The translations under genes and the position numbers were made by a program. A model generated the notes under the pieces. The model had not been told where the DNA came from. It searched no databases and worked only from the letters and a program-made list of their open reading frames with translations. Source: Gloeobacter violaceus PCC 7421 (GTDB lineage: Bacteria; Cyanobacteriota; Cyanobacteriia; Gloeobacterales; Gloeobacteraceae). From it: a DNA stretch of 64,000 bases. Below are positions 28,079-36,384 of this stretch, in pieces. The stretch's first letter is position 1, and each line of letters opens with the position of its first letter. The stretch is taken from assembly GCF_000011385.1 (NCBI RefSeq), contig NC_005125.1, forward strand, positions 3,534,001 through 3,598,000. Reading direction: 5' to 3'.

Positions 28079-30301
28079 ATGCACATTCCACGCATTCCTG
28101 CTTTGATCCCCGCTCTGCTCGCCGCCTGGTTGGGCACAGCCGGGAACGCCGCCGCCGATATCGGCGGTTTTTTGATTGACCCCGCCGACCAGCAGGTTCA
28201 CCGGCTGGATCTCGATACGGGCAGGGTTCTCGGGCAAACGCCGGTGCCGGTGGCGGACATCTACCACAACGCCGTGCGCACCCGCGAAGGACAGTTGCTC
28301 GTAGCCGGTCACAGCACCCTCAGCGTCCTGGACGGTACCACCGGCAAACTTGTGGCGACCGTGCCCCTGCCGGAGGCAATGGTGCCGGACGAGCGGCCGA
28401 ACCGGCCCAAAAACGACGACGGCCTGCCCAGGGAAAAATTGCCGGTGCTCCAGCGCGCCGCTGCCGCTCAGTGGCGTCTATTCGGCCTCGACTACGAGGA
28501 GCGCACGGGGCTTGCCTATCTGGGGGTGCAAGATCCGCACGCGCACACGATTATCTACCGCTTCGAGCCGAAAACACGCCAGTTCGCCGTGCTCTCGACC
28601 TTCGTGGGGGTAGGGCGGCTTGCGGATCTGGCGGTGGCGGGCGACGGCTTACGCTTGTATGTCGCGGCGATAGAACTGCTGCCGGAACCGGCCGGGCGGA
28701 TTTATCCCATCAACCCGCTTTCCGGCGAGCGCGGCGCGGCGCTGCCGATCGCCTTCGATCCGCGCCATACGCAAATGAGCTTGAGCACCGACGGCAATCT
28801 GCTCTACCTCATCGCCGCCGACCAAAGCGTCATCGTCGTCAATACCCGCTCCAACGCCGCCATCCGCCGCCTGCGCGTGGGCACTGAACTGGAAAAAAAT
28901 GCCCGCATCGCCCGGGTGCTGCCCGCCGCCGACAACCGCCACCTGTGGATCCTCTACGACCGCGGGTTGCTCCTGTGGGATCCGTTCAAGGGCAAGGCGG
29001 TGCGCAAACGGACGCTGGCGGCACCGCCGCGCGACGTGTTCATGCACCCCGACTCGATGCACCTGTGGACGCTTCACGGCGGGCTACCGGGCCAGAATAC
29101 CCACCTGCGCCGCTGGGACACCCTGGCTGCAGAGTTGCCGCAGCTCAATAAGTTTGACGGACCGGCGGGGGCGAGCCGGCTGTTGATGCCTATACTTGCT
29201 TCCGCGCTGCCCCCCACCGCCGCGCTGCCGAAGGTGGCCGTCGTCGGCTTCGAGACCGGCCAGGCCCGCGCCGGGGGCCGCTTCCCGAACGTGTCGGAGG
29301 TGGTGGCGGGCAGCCTGCTGCGCACCCGCCGCTTCGAGATCGTGCCGCCGCTGCAGATTAAGACGGTCCTCGATACCCTCGCCCTCAGCCCCGACCAGTT
29401 GCGCACGGGCGATCCGGAGGCGGTGCGTCAGGTCGCCTCGCTGCTCGGTGCCGATTATGTGCTGGTGGGCGAGCCGCTGCGCGTCGGGATGCCCGATCGC
29501 ACCATCGAGCGGTTGGCAGGATTGTGGAATCCCTACATGCCCTTCGTGCTCTCGCAGTTGCAATCGCCCACGGTCGTTGCCCGGGCGGAGGCGTTCGACC
29601 GCGACGGCCATTCGACCTGGAAGGCGGAAGTCGCCAACCGCGACGACCCGTTTTTGAGCGGCAAAGTCGACAGCACCATGCTGGGCAATGCCCTGGTGAT
29701 CACTGCCCAGGACGTCGCTAACCAGTTTTCGAAGGGTGCCCTGGCCGAAAACGGCAAGCCCGGCGCCGACCTGCCGCCTATCGCCCGCCACGAATCGCTC
29801 GCGTCCATCCACCGGGTGGCCCTGTTGGGGCCGGACTCGGCGCTCTACAACGAAAAGGCCAACCGGGCGGAGAGCCTTGGTCAGGTGCTCGCCGAAAAAC
29901 TCGCCCATCTCGGTTGGGAGGTGAGCGACCCGGACGCCTCTTTTGCCCGCCTCGCCGAACTGGGGATCGAGCCTGCCCAACTGCTCACCAGCGACCCGAA
30001 GTTGCTCGCGCGTACCCTCGGGGTGGACGCGGTCATGCTCGGCCTGGTGCGCAGCAGCACCTACGTGAGCGGCGGCTTTTTGGGCCTCAGCCAGGGGGCC
30101 GCCGCCGAAGTGGTCCTGCAGTTCGAACTGATCGATCAACAGGGGCGGCGCCTGTGGAAGGATATCCAGGTGCGCACGCTACCCACCGGCGTTAAAGATA
30201 ATGGTGCGGCCCTGATGCAGGCTACCAGCGCCATCGTCGAGCGGCTTTCGCAGGGGCTTACCGCCGGTACCGGCGGCACCCCGCGCAAGCTCAGCCCGTG
30301 A
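28079..30301 (+). CDS. exported beta-propeller protein with CsgG-like C-terminal domains
   Basis: A 740-residue exported protein. Signal peptide ends near NAAA-D. Residues 25-360 form a YVTN-type beta-propeller with repeated blades (VHRLDLDTGRVLG, LSVLDGTTGKLVATV). Residues 385 to the end contain two regions related to CsgG/GNA1162-type lipoproteins (PKVAVVGFETGQ with LLGADYVLVGEPL, then RVALLGPDSALYN with LGVDAVMLGLVRSS). CsgG forms a secretion pore for curli, but many CsgG-like domains only form envelope assemblies. No lipobox is seen. Its position behind the TonB receptor and a secreted protein suggests an outer-envelope role. Confidence 0.7.
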   Translation: MHIPRIPALIPALLAAWLGTAGNAAADIGGFLIDPADQQVHRLDLDTGRVLGQTPVPVADIYHNAVRTREGQLLVAGHSTLSVLDGTTGKLVATVPLPEAMVPDERPNRPKNDDGLPREKLPVLQRAAAAQWRLFGLDYEERTGLAYLGVQDPHAHTIIYRFEPKTRQFAVLSTFVGVGRLADLAVAGDGLRLYVAAIELLPEPAGRIYPINPLSGERGAALPIAFDPRHTQMSLSTDGNLLYLIAADQSVIVVNTRSNAAIRRLRVGTELEKNARIARVLPAADNRHLWILYDRGLLLWDPFKGKAVRKRTLAAPPRDVFMHPDSMHLWTLHGGLPGQNTHLRRWDTLAAELPQLNKFDGPAGASRLLMPILASALPPTAALPKVAVVGFETGQARAGGRFPNVSEVVAGSLLRTRRFEIVPPLQIKTVLDTLALSPDQLRTGDPEAVRQVASLLGADYVLVGEPLRVGMPDRTIERLAGLWNPYMPFVLSQLQSPTVVARAEAFDRDGHSTWKAEVANRDDPFLSGKVDSTMLGNALVITAQDVANQFSKGALAENGKPGADLPPIARHESLASIHRVALLGPDSALYNEKANRAESLGQVLAEKLAHLGWEVSDPDASFARLAELGIEPAQLLTSDPKLLARTLGVDAVMLGLVRSSTYVSGGFLGLSQGAAAEVVLQFELIDQQGRRLWKDIQVRTLPTGVKDNGAALMQATSAIVERLSQGLTAGTGGTPRKLSP

Positions 30302-30401
30302 GGTATTGGTGTCGAGGCAAAACGCAGGCTCTCCGGTCTGGCGGCGCAATCCGGCTCGGGCCGTTTACCGTGGAGGGGACGGCACGACAGGGGTTTCGGC
30401 G

Positions 30402-31373
30402 ATGAAAAGTTATCTCAAGACCACCGAGCAAGTTTACGAGCAGGCCGCCCTCACCCCCCAACCCGCCCTGTGCTGCGTGCAGCAGGCGCGTCCCCATTTG
30501 CCCGGGCTGGTGATCCCACCGGTCATGGAAGCGATGAACTACGGTTGCGGCAGCACCGTGCACCTGCAGGATTTTGCCGAGGGGCAACGCATGCTTTATA
30601 TCGGGGTTGGCGGCGGCCTGGAGGCTCTGCAATTTGCTTACTTCGCCCGGCACCCGGGCGGGGTGGTCGCAGTCGATCCGGTAGCGGCGATGCGCGAGCA
30701 GGCCCGCCGGAATCTGCAGACCGCCGCAGCCCTCAACGACTGGTTCGAGCCGGATTTTGTCGAGTTGGTGGACGGTAGCGCTCTGGCGCTGCCCCTGCCG
30801 GACGGCGCGATCGACCTGGTGGCCCAGAACTGCCTGTTCAACATCTTCGAGCCCGACGATCTGCTCACCGCCTTGCAGGAGGTGCGCCGGGTGCTGGTTC
30901 CCGGCGGTCGCCTGGTGCTGTCCGACCCGATCGCCTCGCGGCCCATACCGCCGCACCTGCAGGCGGACGAACGCCTGCGCGCGATGTGCCTGAGCGGTTG
31001 CCTGCCTCTGGAGCAGTACCTGGGGTGCATCGTCGAGGCGGGCTTCGGGCAGATCGACATCCGGGCGCGCCGCCCCTACCGGGTGTTGGACAGCGCCCGC
31101 TACGGCCTGGACGCGAATCTGCTGCTGGAGAGTATCGAACTGGCGGCCTACAACGTGCCGGTGCCCGCGGACGGTCCGTGTATTTTCACCGGGCGCACGG
31201 CCATTTACACTGGCCAGGAAGAACACTTTGACGATCGGGCGGGTCACATCCTGCCGGTGGGCCTGCCCGCCGCCGTGTGCGATAAGACCGCCGACAAGCT
31301 CGCCCGCCTACACCACAGCGATCTGGTGATCACCGCCCCGACCTACCACTACCAGGGCGGCGGGTGCTGTTGA
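30402..31373 (+). CDS. arsM: arsenosugar-type arsenite S-adenosylmethionine methyltransferase
   Basis: A 323-residue SAM methyltransferase that matches the cyanobacterial arsenosugar-pathway ArsM: start MKSYLKTTEQVYEQAA, SAM motif LYIGVGGGLEALQ, and the conserved NCLFNIF, RRPYRVL and VCDKTA blocks. It carries cysteines for As(III) binding (LCCVQQ, MCLSGC) and ends in GGGCC. It converts arsenite to methylated arsenicals. In cyanobacteria the radical-SAM gene arsS usually stands beside it; none is present here. I chose the ATG at 30402. Confidence 0.92.
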   Translation: MKSYLKTTEQVYEQAALTPQPALCCVQQARPHLPGLVIPPVMEAMNYGCGSTVHLQDFAEGQRMLYIGVGGGLEALQFAYFARHPGGVVAVDPVAAMREQARRNLQTAAALNDWFEPDFVELVDGSALALPLPDGAIDLVAQNCLFNIFEPDDLLTALQEVRRVLVPGGRLVLSDPIASRPIPPHLQADERLRAMCLSGCLPLEQYLGCIVEAGFGQIDIRARRPYRVLDSARYGLDANLLLESIELAAYNVPVPADGPCIFTGRTAIYTGQEEHFDDRAGHILPVGLPAAVCDKTADKLARLHHSDLVITAPTYHYQGGGCC

Positions 31374-31376
31374 AGA

Positions 31377-32870
31377 CTATTCCCCCGCCTCCGGCCGGAG
31401 GGTCGGAAAGGCGATCACATCGCGGATGCTCGGGCTGTCGGTGAGCAGCATCACCAGCCGGTCGATGCCGATGCCGACGCCGCCGGTGGGAGGCAGGCCG
31501 TGCTCGATGGCGGTCAGAAAATCCTCGTCGAAGGGGTGCGCCTCCAGGTCTCCCGCCGCCTTCGCTTTGGCCTGGGCCTCCAGGCGGGCGCGCTGATCGA
31601 CCGGGTCGTTGAGTTCTGAAAAACCGTCGGCGGTCTCACGACCGTTGATATATAGCTCGAAGCGCTCGACCATGTTCGGCACCGAGCGGTGGGCCTTGGC
31701 AAGCGGCGAAATTTCGACCGGATAGTCGAGCACGAAGGTAGGTTGGGTGAGCTTCGCCTCGCACTTTTCTTCGAATAGCTGGTAGAGAATCTGGCCGACC
31801 GAGGCTCCCGCGGTTACCTCGACACCGACTGCTTCGGCAAGGCGGGCCGCCTTCTCGCCGTCGCGCAATCCGGCCAGGGCCACCCCGGTCATCTGTGCGA
31901 CCAGATCGAACATGGTGATCCGCCGAAACGGGGCGCCCAGGTCGATCGTATTGCCCTCGCAGACCAGTTCGGTGGAGCCGAGGACAATGTGGGCCACCGC
32001 GCGCAGCAGGGTTTCCACCAGATCCATGATGTCGAAGTAATCGCTGTAGGCTTCGTAGATTTCGACGGTGGTAAATTCCGGGTTGTGGCGCGTCGAGATG
32101 CCCTCGTTGCGAAAGATCCGCCCCAGTTCGTAGACCTTTTCGAACCCGCCCACCACCAGCCGCTTCAGGTGCAATTCGGTGGCGATGCGCAAGAACATAT
32201 CGAGGCCCAGGGCGTTGTGGTGGGTGGTAAAGGGCCGCGCCGCCGCGCCCCCGGCCTCGGTCTGCAGCACGGGGGTCTCGATTTCAAGAAAGCCCCGCTC
32301 ATCGAGAAAGCGGCGAATTTCCCGCACAATCAGGGCGCGCTTGCGGAAGGTCTCACGCACGCCGGGGTTGGCGATCAGATCGAGATAGCGCTGACGGTAG
32401 CGCTTCTGGACGTCGGTGAGGCCGTAGTACTCAGAGGGCAAGGGCAAAATCGACTTGCACAACAGCTCGTACTCGTGGACGTAGACCGACAGTTCGCCGC
32501 GCTCGGTGCGGCGGATGGTACCGTGCGCCCCGATAAAATCGCCGGTGTCGGTGAGCTTGTCGAGCCACTTGAAGGCGTCGGCTCCCATGCTCTCGCGGAT
32601 GCGCTTTTTGTCGAAATAAAGCTGGATGGTACCCGAATCGTCCTGGAGGCCAAAAAAGGCGACGCTGCCCAGCACGCGCCGGGCGACGATGCGGCCCGCC
32701 ACCGAGACGGCATCTTCGACTTCCTGGCCGTTTTCGAGATCTTTGTATTTCGCCTGCAAATCCCCTGCCATGTGCGTGCGCTCGTAGCGGTACGGGTAGG
32801 GGTTTTGGTTGTGGACGCGCCACTGCTCGGCCTTCTCCAGGCGCGTGCGGCGCAAATCTTCCTCGGCCAT
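31377..32870 (-). CDS. lysS: lysyl-tRNA synthetase, class II
   Basis: A 497-residue class II LysRS that charges tRNA-Lys. It has the N-terminal OB-fold anticodon-binding domain ([29 protein letters not shown]), motif 2 in [18 protein letters not shown] and motif 3 [14 protein letters not shown] near the C-terminus. Length and domain order are normal. Convergent with arsM, with only 3 bp between stop codons. Confidence 0.97.
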   Translation of the reverse strand: MAEEDLRRTRLEKAEQWRVHNQNPYPYRYERTHMAGDLQAKYKDLENGQEVEDAVSVAGRIVARRVLGSVAFFGLQDDSGTIQLYFDKKRIRESMGADAFKWLDKLTDTGDFIGAHGTIRRTERGELSVYVHEYELLCKSILPLPSEYYGLTDVQKRYRQRYLDLIANPGVRETFRKRALIVREIRRFLDERGFLEIETPVLQTEAGGAAARPFTTHHNALGLDMFLRIATELHLKRLVVGGFEKVYELGRIFRNEGISTRHNPEFTTVEIYEAYSDYFDIMDLVETLLRAVAHIVLGSTELVCEGNTIDLGAPFRRITMFDLVAQMTGVALAGLRDGEKAARLAEAVGVEVTAGASVGQILYQLFEEKCEAKLTQPTFVLDYPVEISPLAKAHRSVPNMVERFELYINGRETADGFSELNDPVDQRARLEAQAKAKAAGDLEAHPFDEDFLTAIEHGLPPTGGVGIGIDRLVMLLTDSPSIRDVIAFPTLRPEAGE

Positions 32871-33036
32871 GCTTCTCTCCGGCGTTCCCAGAGACTTATC
32901 GTAGCGTCTTCCGCCGGAGCTGCCGGTCGGGCTACGCCCCGAATGTTATGCCGTCGGTCTGTGAGCCAGGCTAACACGCGACTGCAAGCCGAGGATCGCT
33001 GCGGCTACTACTCAGTTCGCAGGCAGGGTCATTGCG

Positions 33037-33222
33037 CTACGAGATCCGATCTGCTCTTCGAGAGCGGATAGTCTCAAAAGGACTGCTCCGTATTTGTGAT
33101 TCGATCTTGTCGATGATCTCGGCCAATTTCCTGGTTGCCGACTCCATTTGAGCGCACGCTTGTTGTGCACGAAGCCGAACTGCTTCTCTCGACTCGGGAT
33201 CGGGCAAGTAGGTGTCACTCAT
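33037..33222 (-). CDS. hypothetical small protein, 61 residues
   Basis: Starts MSDTYLPDPESREAVRLRAQQ, is helical and highly charged, and has no known motif. The ATG at 33222 overlaps the stop of the gene upstream by 8 bp, which supports translational coupling and makes the pair likely real. No function recognised. Confidence 0.5.
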   Translation of the reverse strand: MSDTYLPDPESREAVRLRAQQACAQMESATRKLAEIIDKIESQIRSSPFETIRSRRADRIS

Positions 33223-33553
33223 CGAGCCTCCAGGTAAGCCGAATTTCCTCAACGCTGCGTTCTAGGGCCGCGAGACCGAAGCGCATCTCCATGGTACTTT
33301 GCAGCAACTCCAGCGTAGCGGTAGCAGGTAGAGGCTGCGATTCTGCTATGCGAAGCAACAAGTTTGTCAATCGCCTGTAGGGATCTGCAGCTCTTTGAGT
33401 GATGTTGTCCAGTTGTTCGAGACTAAGTATGAGTTCCGGGATTTCGCCATAGCGCTGGAGCAGGTTGAATTCGAGAGCTTTGGCAGAGTCAACAATGGCA
33501 ATCAACCGCTGCAACAGGTCAAAGATCTCGCTTTCTTCCGGTAATCTCGCCAT
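33215..33553 (-). CDS. hypothetical protein, 112 residues
   Basis: Not recognised. An all-helical acidic protein (EIFDLLQRLIAIVDSAKALE, LILSLEQLDNITQRA). Cotranscribed with small genes on each side: the downstream start overlaps its stop by 8 bp, and the upstream gene ends 9 bp before its start. The helical pattern could suit an antitoxin or adaptor, but nothing specific is visible. Confidence 0.55.
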   Translation of the reverse strand: MARLPEESEIFDLLQRLIAIVDSAKALEFNLLQRYGEIPELILSLEQLDNITQRAADPYRRLTNLLLRIAESQPLPATATLELLQSTMEMRFGLAALERSVEEIRLTWRLDE

Positions 33554-33562
33554 CGGCTCCGT

Positions 33563-33865
33563 TCACTGTTCCCGTTTGAGCCTGGCTTCTATGCGGCCGA
33601 TCTCCAGCAGATCCCGGGGAGTGAGGTGGCTGGTGCGCAGTTCGTCCCCCGCCAACTCCAGGACCAAGCGTCCCTGGGACCAGACTTTGAGCTGATCCTG
33701 CCCTTTCTCGACGCGGTAGGGCTTTCCTTCGTAGACGCGCCGACCCTCGCCGTCCGGCTGCGGTGCCTCCTTGTCCAGCAGTCGCTCGATGATCTCCACA
33801 AATCCTCGGATCTTTAATCCGCACAGCCCACGCCCAGCGTCCGGCCTATCGGCAGAATTTTCCAT
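33563..33865 (-). CDS. hypothetical protein, 100 residues
   Basis: First gene of a three-gene minus-strand cluster. Reads MENSADRPDAGRG, then FVEIIERLLDKE, a beta-hairpin segment (RVYEGKPYRVEKGQDQLKVW) and a C-terminal helical segment LTPRDLLEIGRIEARLKREQ. No family recognised. Its composition is protein-like and its spacing to the next gene (9 bp) supports an operon. Confidence 0.55.
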   Translation of the reverse strand: MENSADRPDAGRGLCGLKIRGFVEIIERLLDKEAPQPDGEGRRVYEGKPYRVEKGQDQLKVWSQGRLVLELAGDELRTSHLTPRDLLEIGRIEARLKREQ

Positions 33866-33903
33866 TGTTTCGATGCAGCTTTACCTCTATTCTCGCTGCA
33901 CTG

Positions 33904-34842
33904 TCACCGCTGCCCAATGAGCAACGCTACCCCACCGAGGGAAACCAGCACCCCCAGGATGGCCCGGTAACCGATTTTCTCGCCCATCCAGGCGGCAAAA
34001 GGCAGCACGAACAGCGGACTGGTGGCGCACAGGGTCTGGGCGATCCCTGCCGCCGTAAATTTGAGAGCCGTCTGCTGCAGCCAGATGCCCAGGAAGGTCG
34101 CTGTGAAAGCGGCAAAGCTGATCGCTCCAAGCAATTGCCCGAGTGACCACCCATCCTCGACCGGCGGCTGCTCAAGCCAGCGGCCGAGGGGTTGTCGTTT
34201 CAATCCCACCCAGACCAGCACGACGGCGAGTCCCCCACCCAGGCGCAACAGCGTGCTCCAGGCCGGGGTGATCTCGGTTTCCACCAGGGCCTGGCGGGCC
34301 AGCACCGCCCCGGCCGCCTGGCCCAAGGCCCCCAACACACCGCAGATCACCCCCCAGCGCCGGAATACAACTGCACTGGGTTCGGTAACCGGCAAACGGG
34401 TGGCCGTGCGCTCGCCAATCACCCAGGCTACCCCGAGCACGGTAAGCACCACGCCGCCCCAGGCCCAAAAGCCCAGCGCTTCTCCCAGGAAAAACAACGC
34501 CAGCAGCGCCGCAAAGGGCGGATCGAGCGTGCGCAACATCAGCGCCCGCCGCGCCCCCAATTGCTTCAGAGCTTCGAGAAAGAACGTATCGGCAAGACCA
34601 ATGCCCACCACCCCACTGGCCAGCAGCAAGACCACAGCCTCAGGCCGATCGACCGCGAGCCCCACGCCCCCCAACCATAGAGTTGGAACCAGTAGCACCA
34701 TGGCGATGGCGATTTTGATCAGGTTCAGCTCCAGGGGCACAATGCGTCTGCCCACCAGGCTCCAGATCACCGAACCGACCGCCCACAAGAAGGCAGCGGC
34801 CAGAGCCGCCAGTTCCCCCCGCAATGCCGGTGCCCCGTCCAC
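33904..34842 (-). CDS. EamA/DMT-superfamily transporter
   Basis: A 312-residue inner-membrane protein with ten predicted helices in two repeated EamA halves (first WAVGSVIWSLVGRRI, second VLARQALVETEITPAWSTLL). Such proteins export amino acids or other metabolites, or import small solutes. The divergent LysR-family gene at 34953 is a natural regulator, and LysR-DMT pairs of this kind are common. Substrate not predictable. Confidence 0.88.
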   Translation of the reverse strand: MDGAPALRGELAALAAAFLWAVGSVIWSLVGRRIVPLELNLIKIAIAMVLLVPTLWLGGVGLAVDRPEAVVLLLASGVVGIGLADTFFLEALKQLGARRALMLRTLDPPFAALLALFFLGEALGFWAWGGVVLTVLGVAWVIGERTATRLPVTEPSAVVFRRWGVICGVLGALGQAAGAVLARQALVETEITPAWSTLLRLGGGLAVVLVWVGLKRQPLGRWLEQPPVEDGWSLGQLLGAISFAAFTATFLGIWLQQTALKFTAAGIAQTLCATSPLFVLPFAAWMGEKIGYRAILGVLVSLGGVALLIGQR

Positions 34843-34952
34843 GTTTGCTCCTGCCTTGCAACGATATCCTCAGCCTAGAAAGCTAGCTTTGATACGTCCA
34901 ATACCTGTTGAATGGCTAATTTATATCTACGACATATCAATTTCTAACTCCC
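34843..34952. promoter_or_regulatory. divergent promoter region with palindromes (LysR/DMT)
   Basis: The 110-bp space between the transporter and LysR starts holds a perfect 12-bp palindrome aaagctagcttt (34879-34890) and an imperfect one, tatatctacgacatatca (34921-34938). LysR-type regulators bind such dyads between divergent genes, so these are candidate operators; no LysR ligand site is proven. Confidence 0.5.
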
Positions 34953-35858
34953 GTGGAACTTCGACACCTGAAATATTTCCTGGCAGTCGCAGAGGAACTG
35001 CATTTCAGCCGGGCCGCCGAGAAGCTGCACATGGCCCAACCGCCCTTGAGTCAGCAAATCCGGGCGCTGGAAACGGAACTGGGGGTGCAGTTGTTCGAGC
35101 GCACCCGCCGCAAGGTGCAGTTGACCGAGGCTGGGCGGGTGTTGCTCGAAGAAGGGCAGCTGGTGATGGCGCAACTGGAGCAGGCGGTGAGATCCACACA
35201 ACGGGCCGCCCGCGGCGAGAGCGGTCGGCTTGCGGTCGGATTCAACAGTTCTGCGGCCTACAGCGTGCTGCCTGCGATATTGCGCGCCTACCGGCAACGC
35301 TTCGCAGCAGTCGAACTGGTGTTGCGCGAATTGACCACCGACCGGCAACTGTCGGAACTGCGCGACGGGCGGATCGACGTCGGTTTTCTCTATCTGCCCG
35401 TCGAGGATCCCGCCCTGCGCTGCGAGGTGCTGTTGAGCGAGCCGCTGGTGGTTGCCGTGGGCGAATTTCATCCGTTTGCGGGCGAGCAGAGCCTGGGACT
35501 GGAAGCTTTGGCGGGCGAGCCGCTGATTATCAACCCGCGCGCGGACGGTCGCCGCTTCTACGACCTGGTGACGGGAATTTTCGAGCAGGCGGGCTTCAAG
35601 CCGCGCGTCGCCCAGGAGGCGGTGCTCACCCAGACGATCGTGAGCCTGGTGGCGGGTGGTGTCGGCATTGCCCTGCTGCCCGCCTCCGCGCGCCAGTTTC
35701 AACGAGCGGGGGTAGTCTACAGACCGCTTCGTGAGCAGACCCCTCATCTGGAAGTGGCCGTCGCCTGGCGGGCGGAGCCCCCGGCGGTGGTGCGCGAGTT
35801 CGTGCGGGTGGCCCGGGAGATTGCCTTTGCCGCTGTCGCCGCCGGACAGTCTGTCTGA
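34953..35858 (+). CDS. LysR-family transcriptional regulator
   Basis: A 301-residue LTTR starting with GTG. The N-terminal winged helix-turn-helix is classic (LRHLKYFLAVAEELHFSRAAE, then PPLSQQIRALETELG), followed by a substrate-binding domain (RLAVGFNSSAAYSVLP, GVGIALLP). The sequence resembles the BenM/CatM-like group by its ELRHLKYF start, but the effector is unknown. It is divergent from a DMT transporter and probably controls it, as well as itself. Confidence 0.94.
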   Translation: MELRHLKYFLAVAEELHFSRAAEKLHMAQPPLSQQIRALETELGVQLFERTRRKVQLTEAGRVLLEEGQLVMAQLEQAVRSTQRAARGESGRLAVGFNSSAAYSVLPAILRAYRQRFAAVELVLRELTTDRQLSELRDGRIDVGFLYLPVEDPALRCEVLLSEPLVVAVGEFHPFAGEQSLGLEALAGEPLIINPRADGRRFYDLVTGIFEQAGFKPRVAQEAVLTQTIVSLVAGGVGIALLPASARQFQRAGVVYRPLREQTPHLEVAVAWRAEPPAVVREFVRVAREIAFAAVAAGQSV

Positions 35859-35957
35859 CGGCAGGACGTTTTTCTGAGGCGGGTTCGGCCTGTGGCGCAC
35901 AATAGGAGGAGCAAGGGAGGCGGCAATCGGAATGTACAGCCCCTTTAGGAGTGCTGC

Positions 35958-36368
35958 ATGAGCGAACCGTGGCAACAGTGGTTGAAAGCTTTGACAGAGC
36001 GCCTGGACAACCAGATCAATTTGATGGCTGAATTGCGGGTTGGGCAGGTGGTCGCCAACCAGCAGATGGCCGTCACCCAGCAACAGATCGGTGAAACCCA
36101 GCGCCAGCTCGGTGAAACCCAACGGCAGGTCGGTGAGACCCAACGGCAGATCGGTGAAACACTGCAGCTAGTCGGTGAGACCCAGCGCCAACTGGCTGCT
36201 ACCAACACGGCCGTGTTACAGCTCACCGACGCCTTTGGCCGGATTTTGCCGGTCATCGAGACCCAGCAGCGGCAACTGCAGTCGCACCAGGAGCGCATCG
36301 AGGATCTCTACCGTGCCCAGGGGCACATCCTGCGCAGGCTGTTCGGCGAAGAAGAACAGCAACCTTAA
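35958..36368 (+). CDS. coiled-coil protein with tandem 7-residue repeats
   Basis: A 136-residue protein dominated by a coiled coil. Residues about 41-80 are built of exact heptads of the type GETQRQ(L/V/I), encoded by a 21-bp tandem repeat. The flanks are non-repeated helices (WQQWLKALTERLDNQINLMAEL and ERIEDLYRAQGHILRRL). No signal peptide. Function unknown; the perfect heptad length suits a parallel coiled-coil scaffold. Confidence 0.75.
   Translation: MSEPWQQWLKALTERLDNQINLMAELRVGQVVANQQMAVTQQQIGETQRQLGETQRQVGETQRQIGETLQLVGETQRQLAATNTAVLQLTDAFGRILPVIETQQRQLQSHQERIEDLYRAQGHILRRLFGEEEQQP
36084..36198 (+). repeat. 21-bp tandem repeat inside the coiled-coil gene
   Basis: About five copies of a 21-bp unit similar to ggtgaaacccagcgccagctc, with a few substitutions, encode the GETQRQ heptads. 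Slipped-strand change in copy number would keep the reading frame and alter coiled-coil length in steps of one heptad. Confidence 0.7.
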
Positions 36369-36384
36369 AGCCCGGCGATCTATG

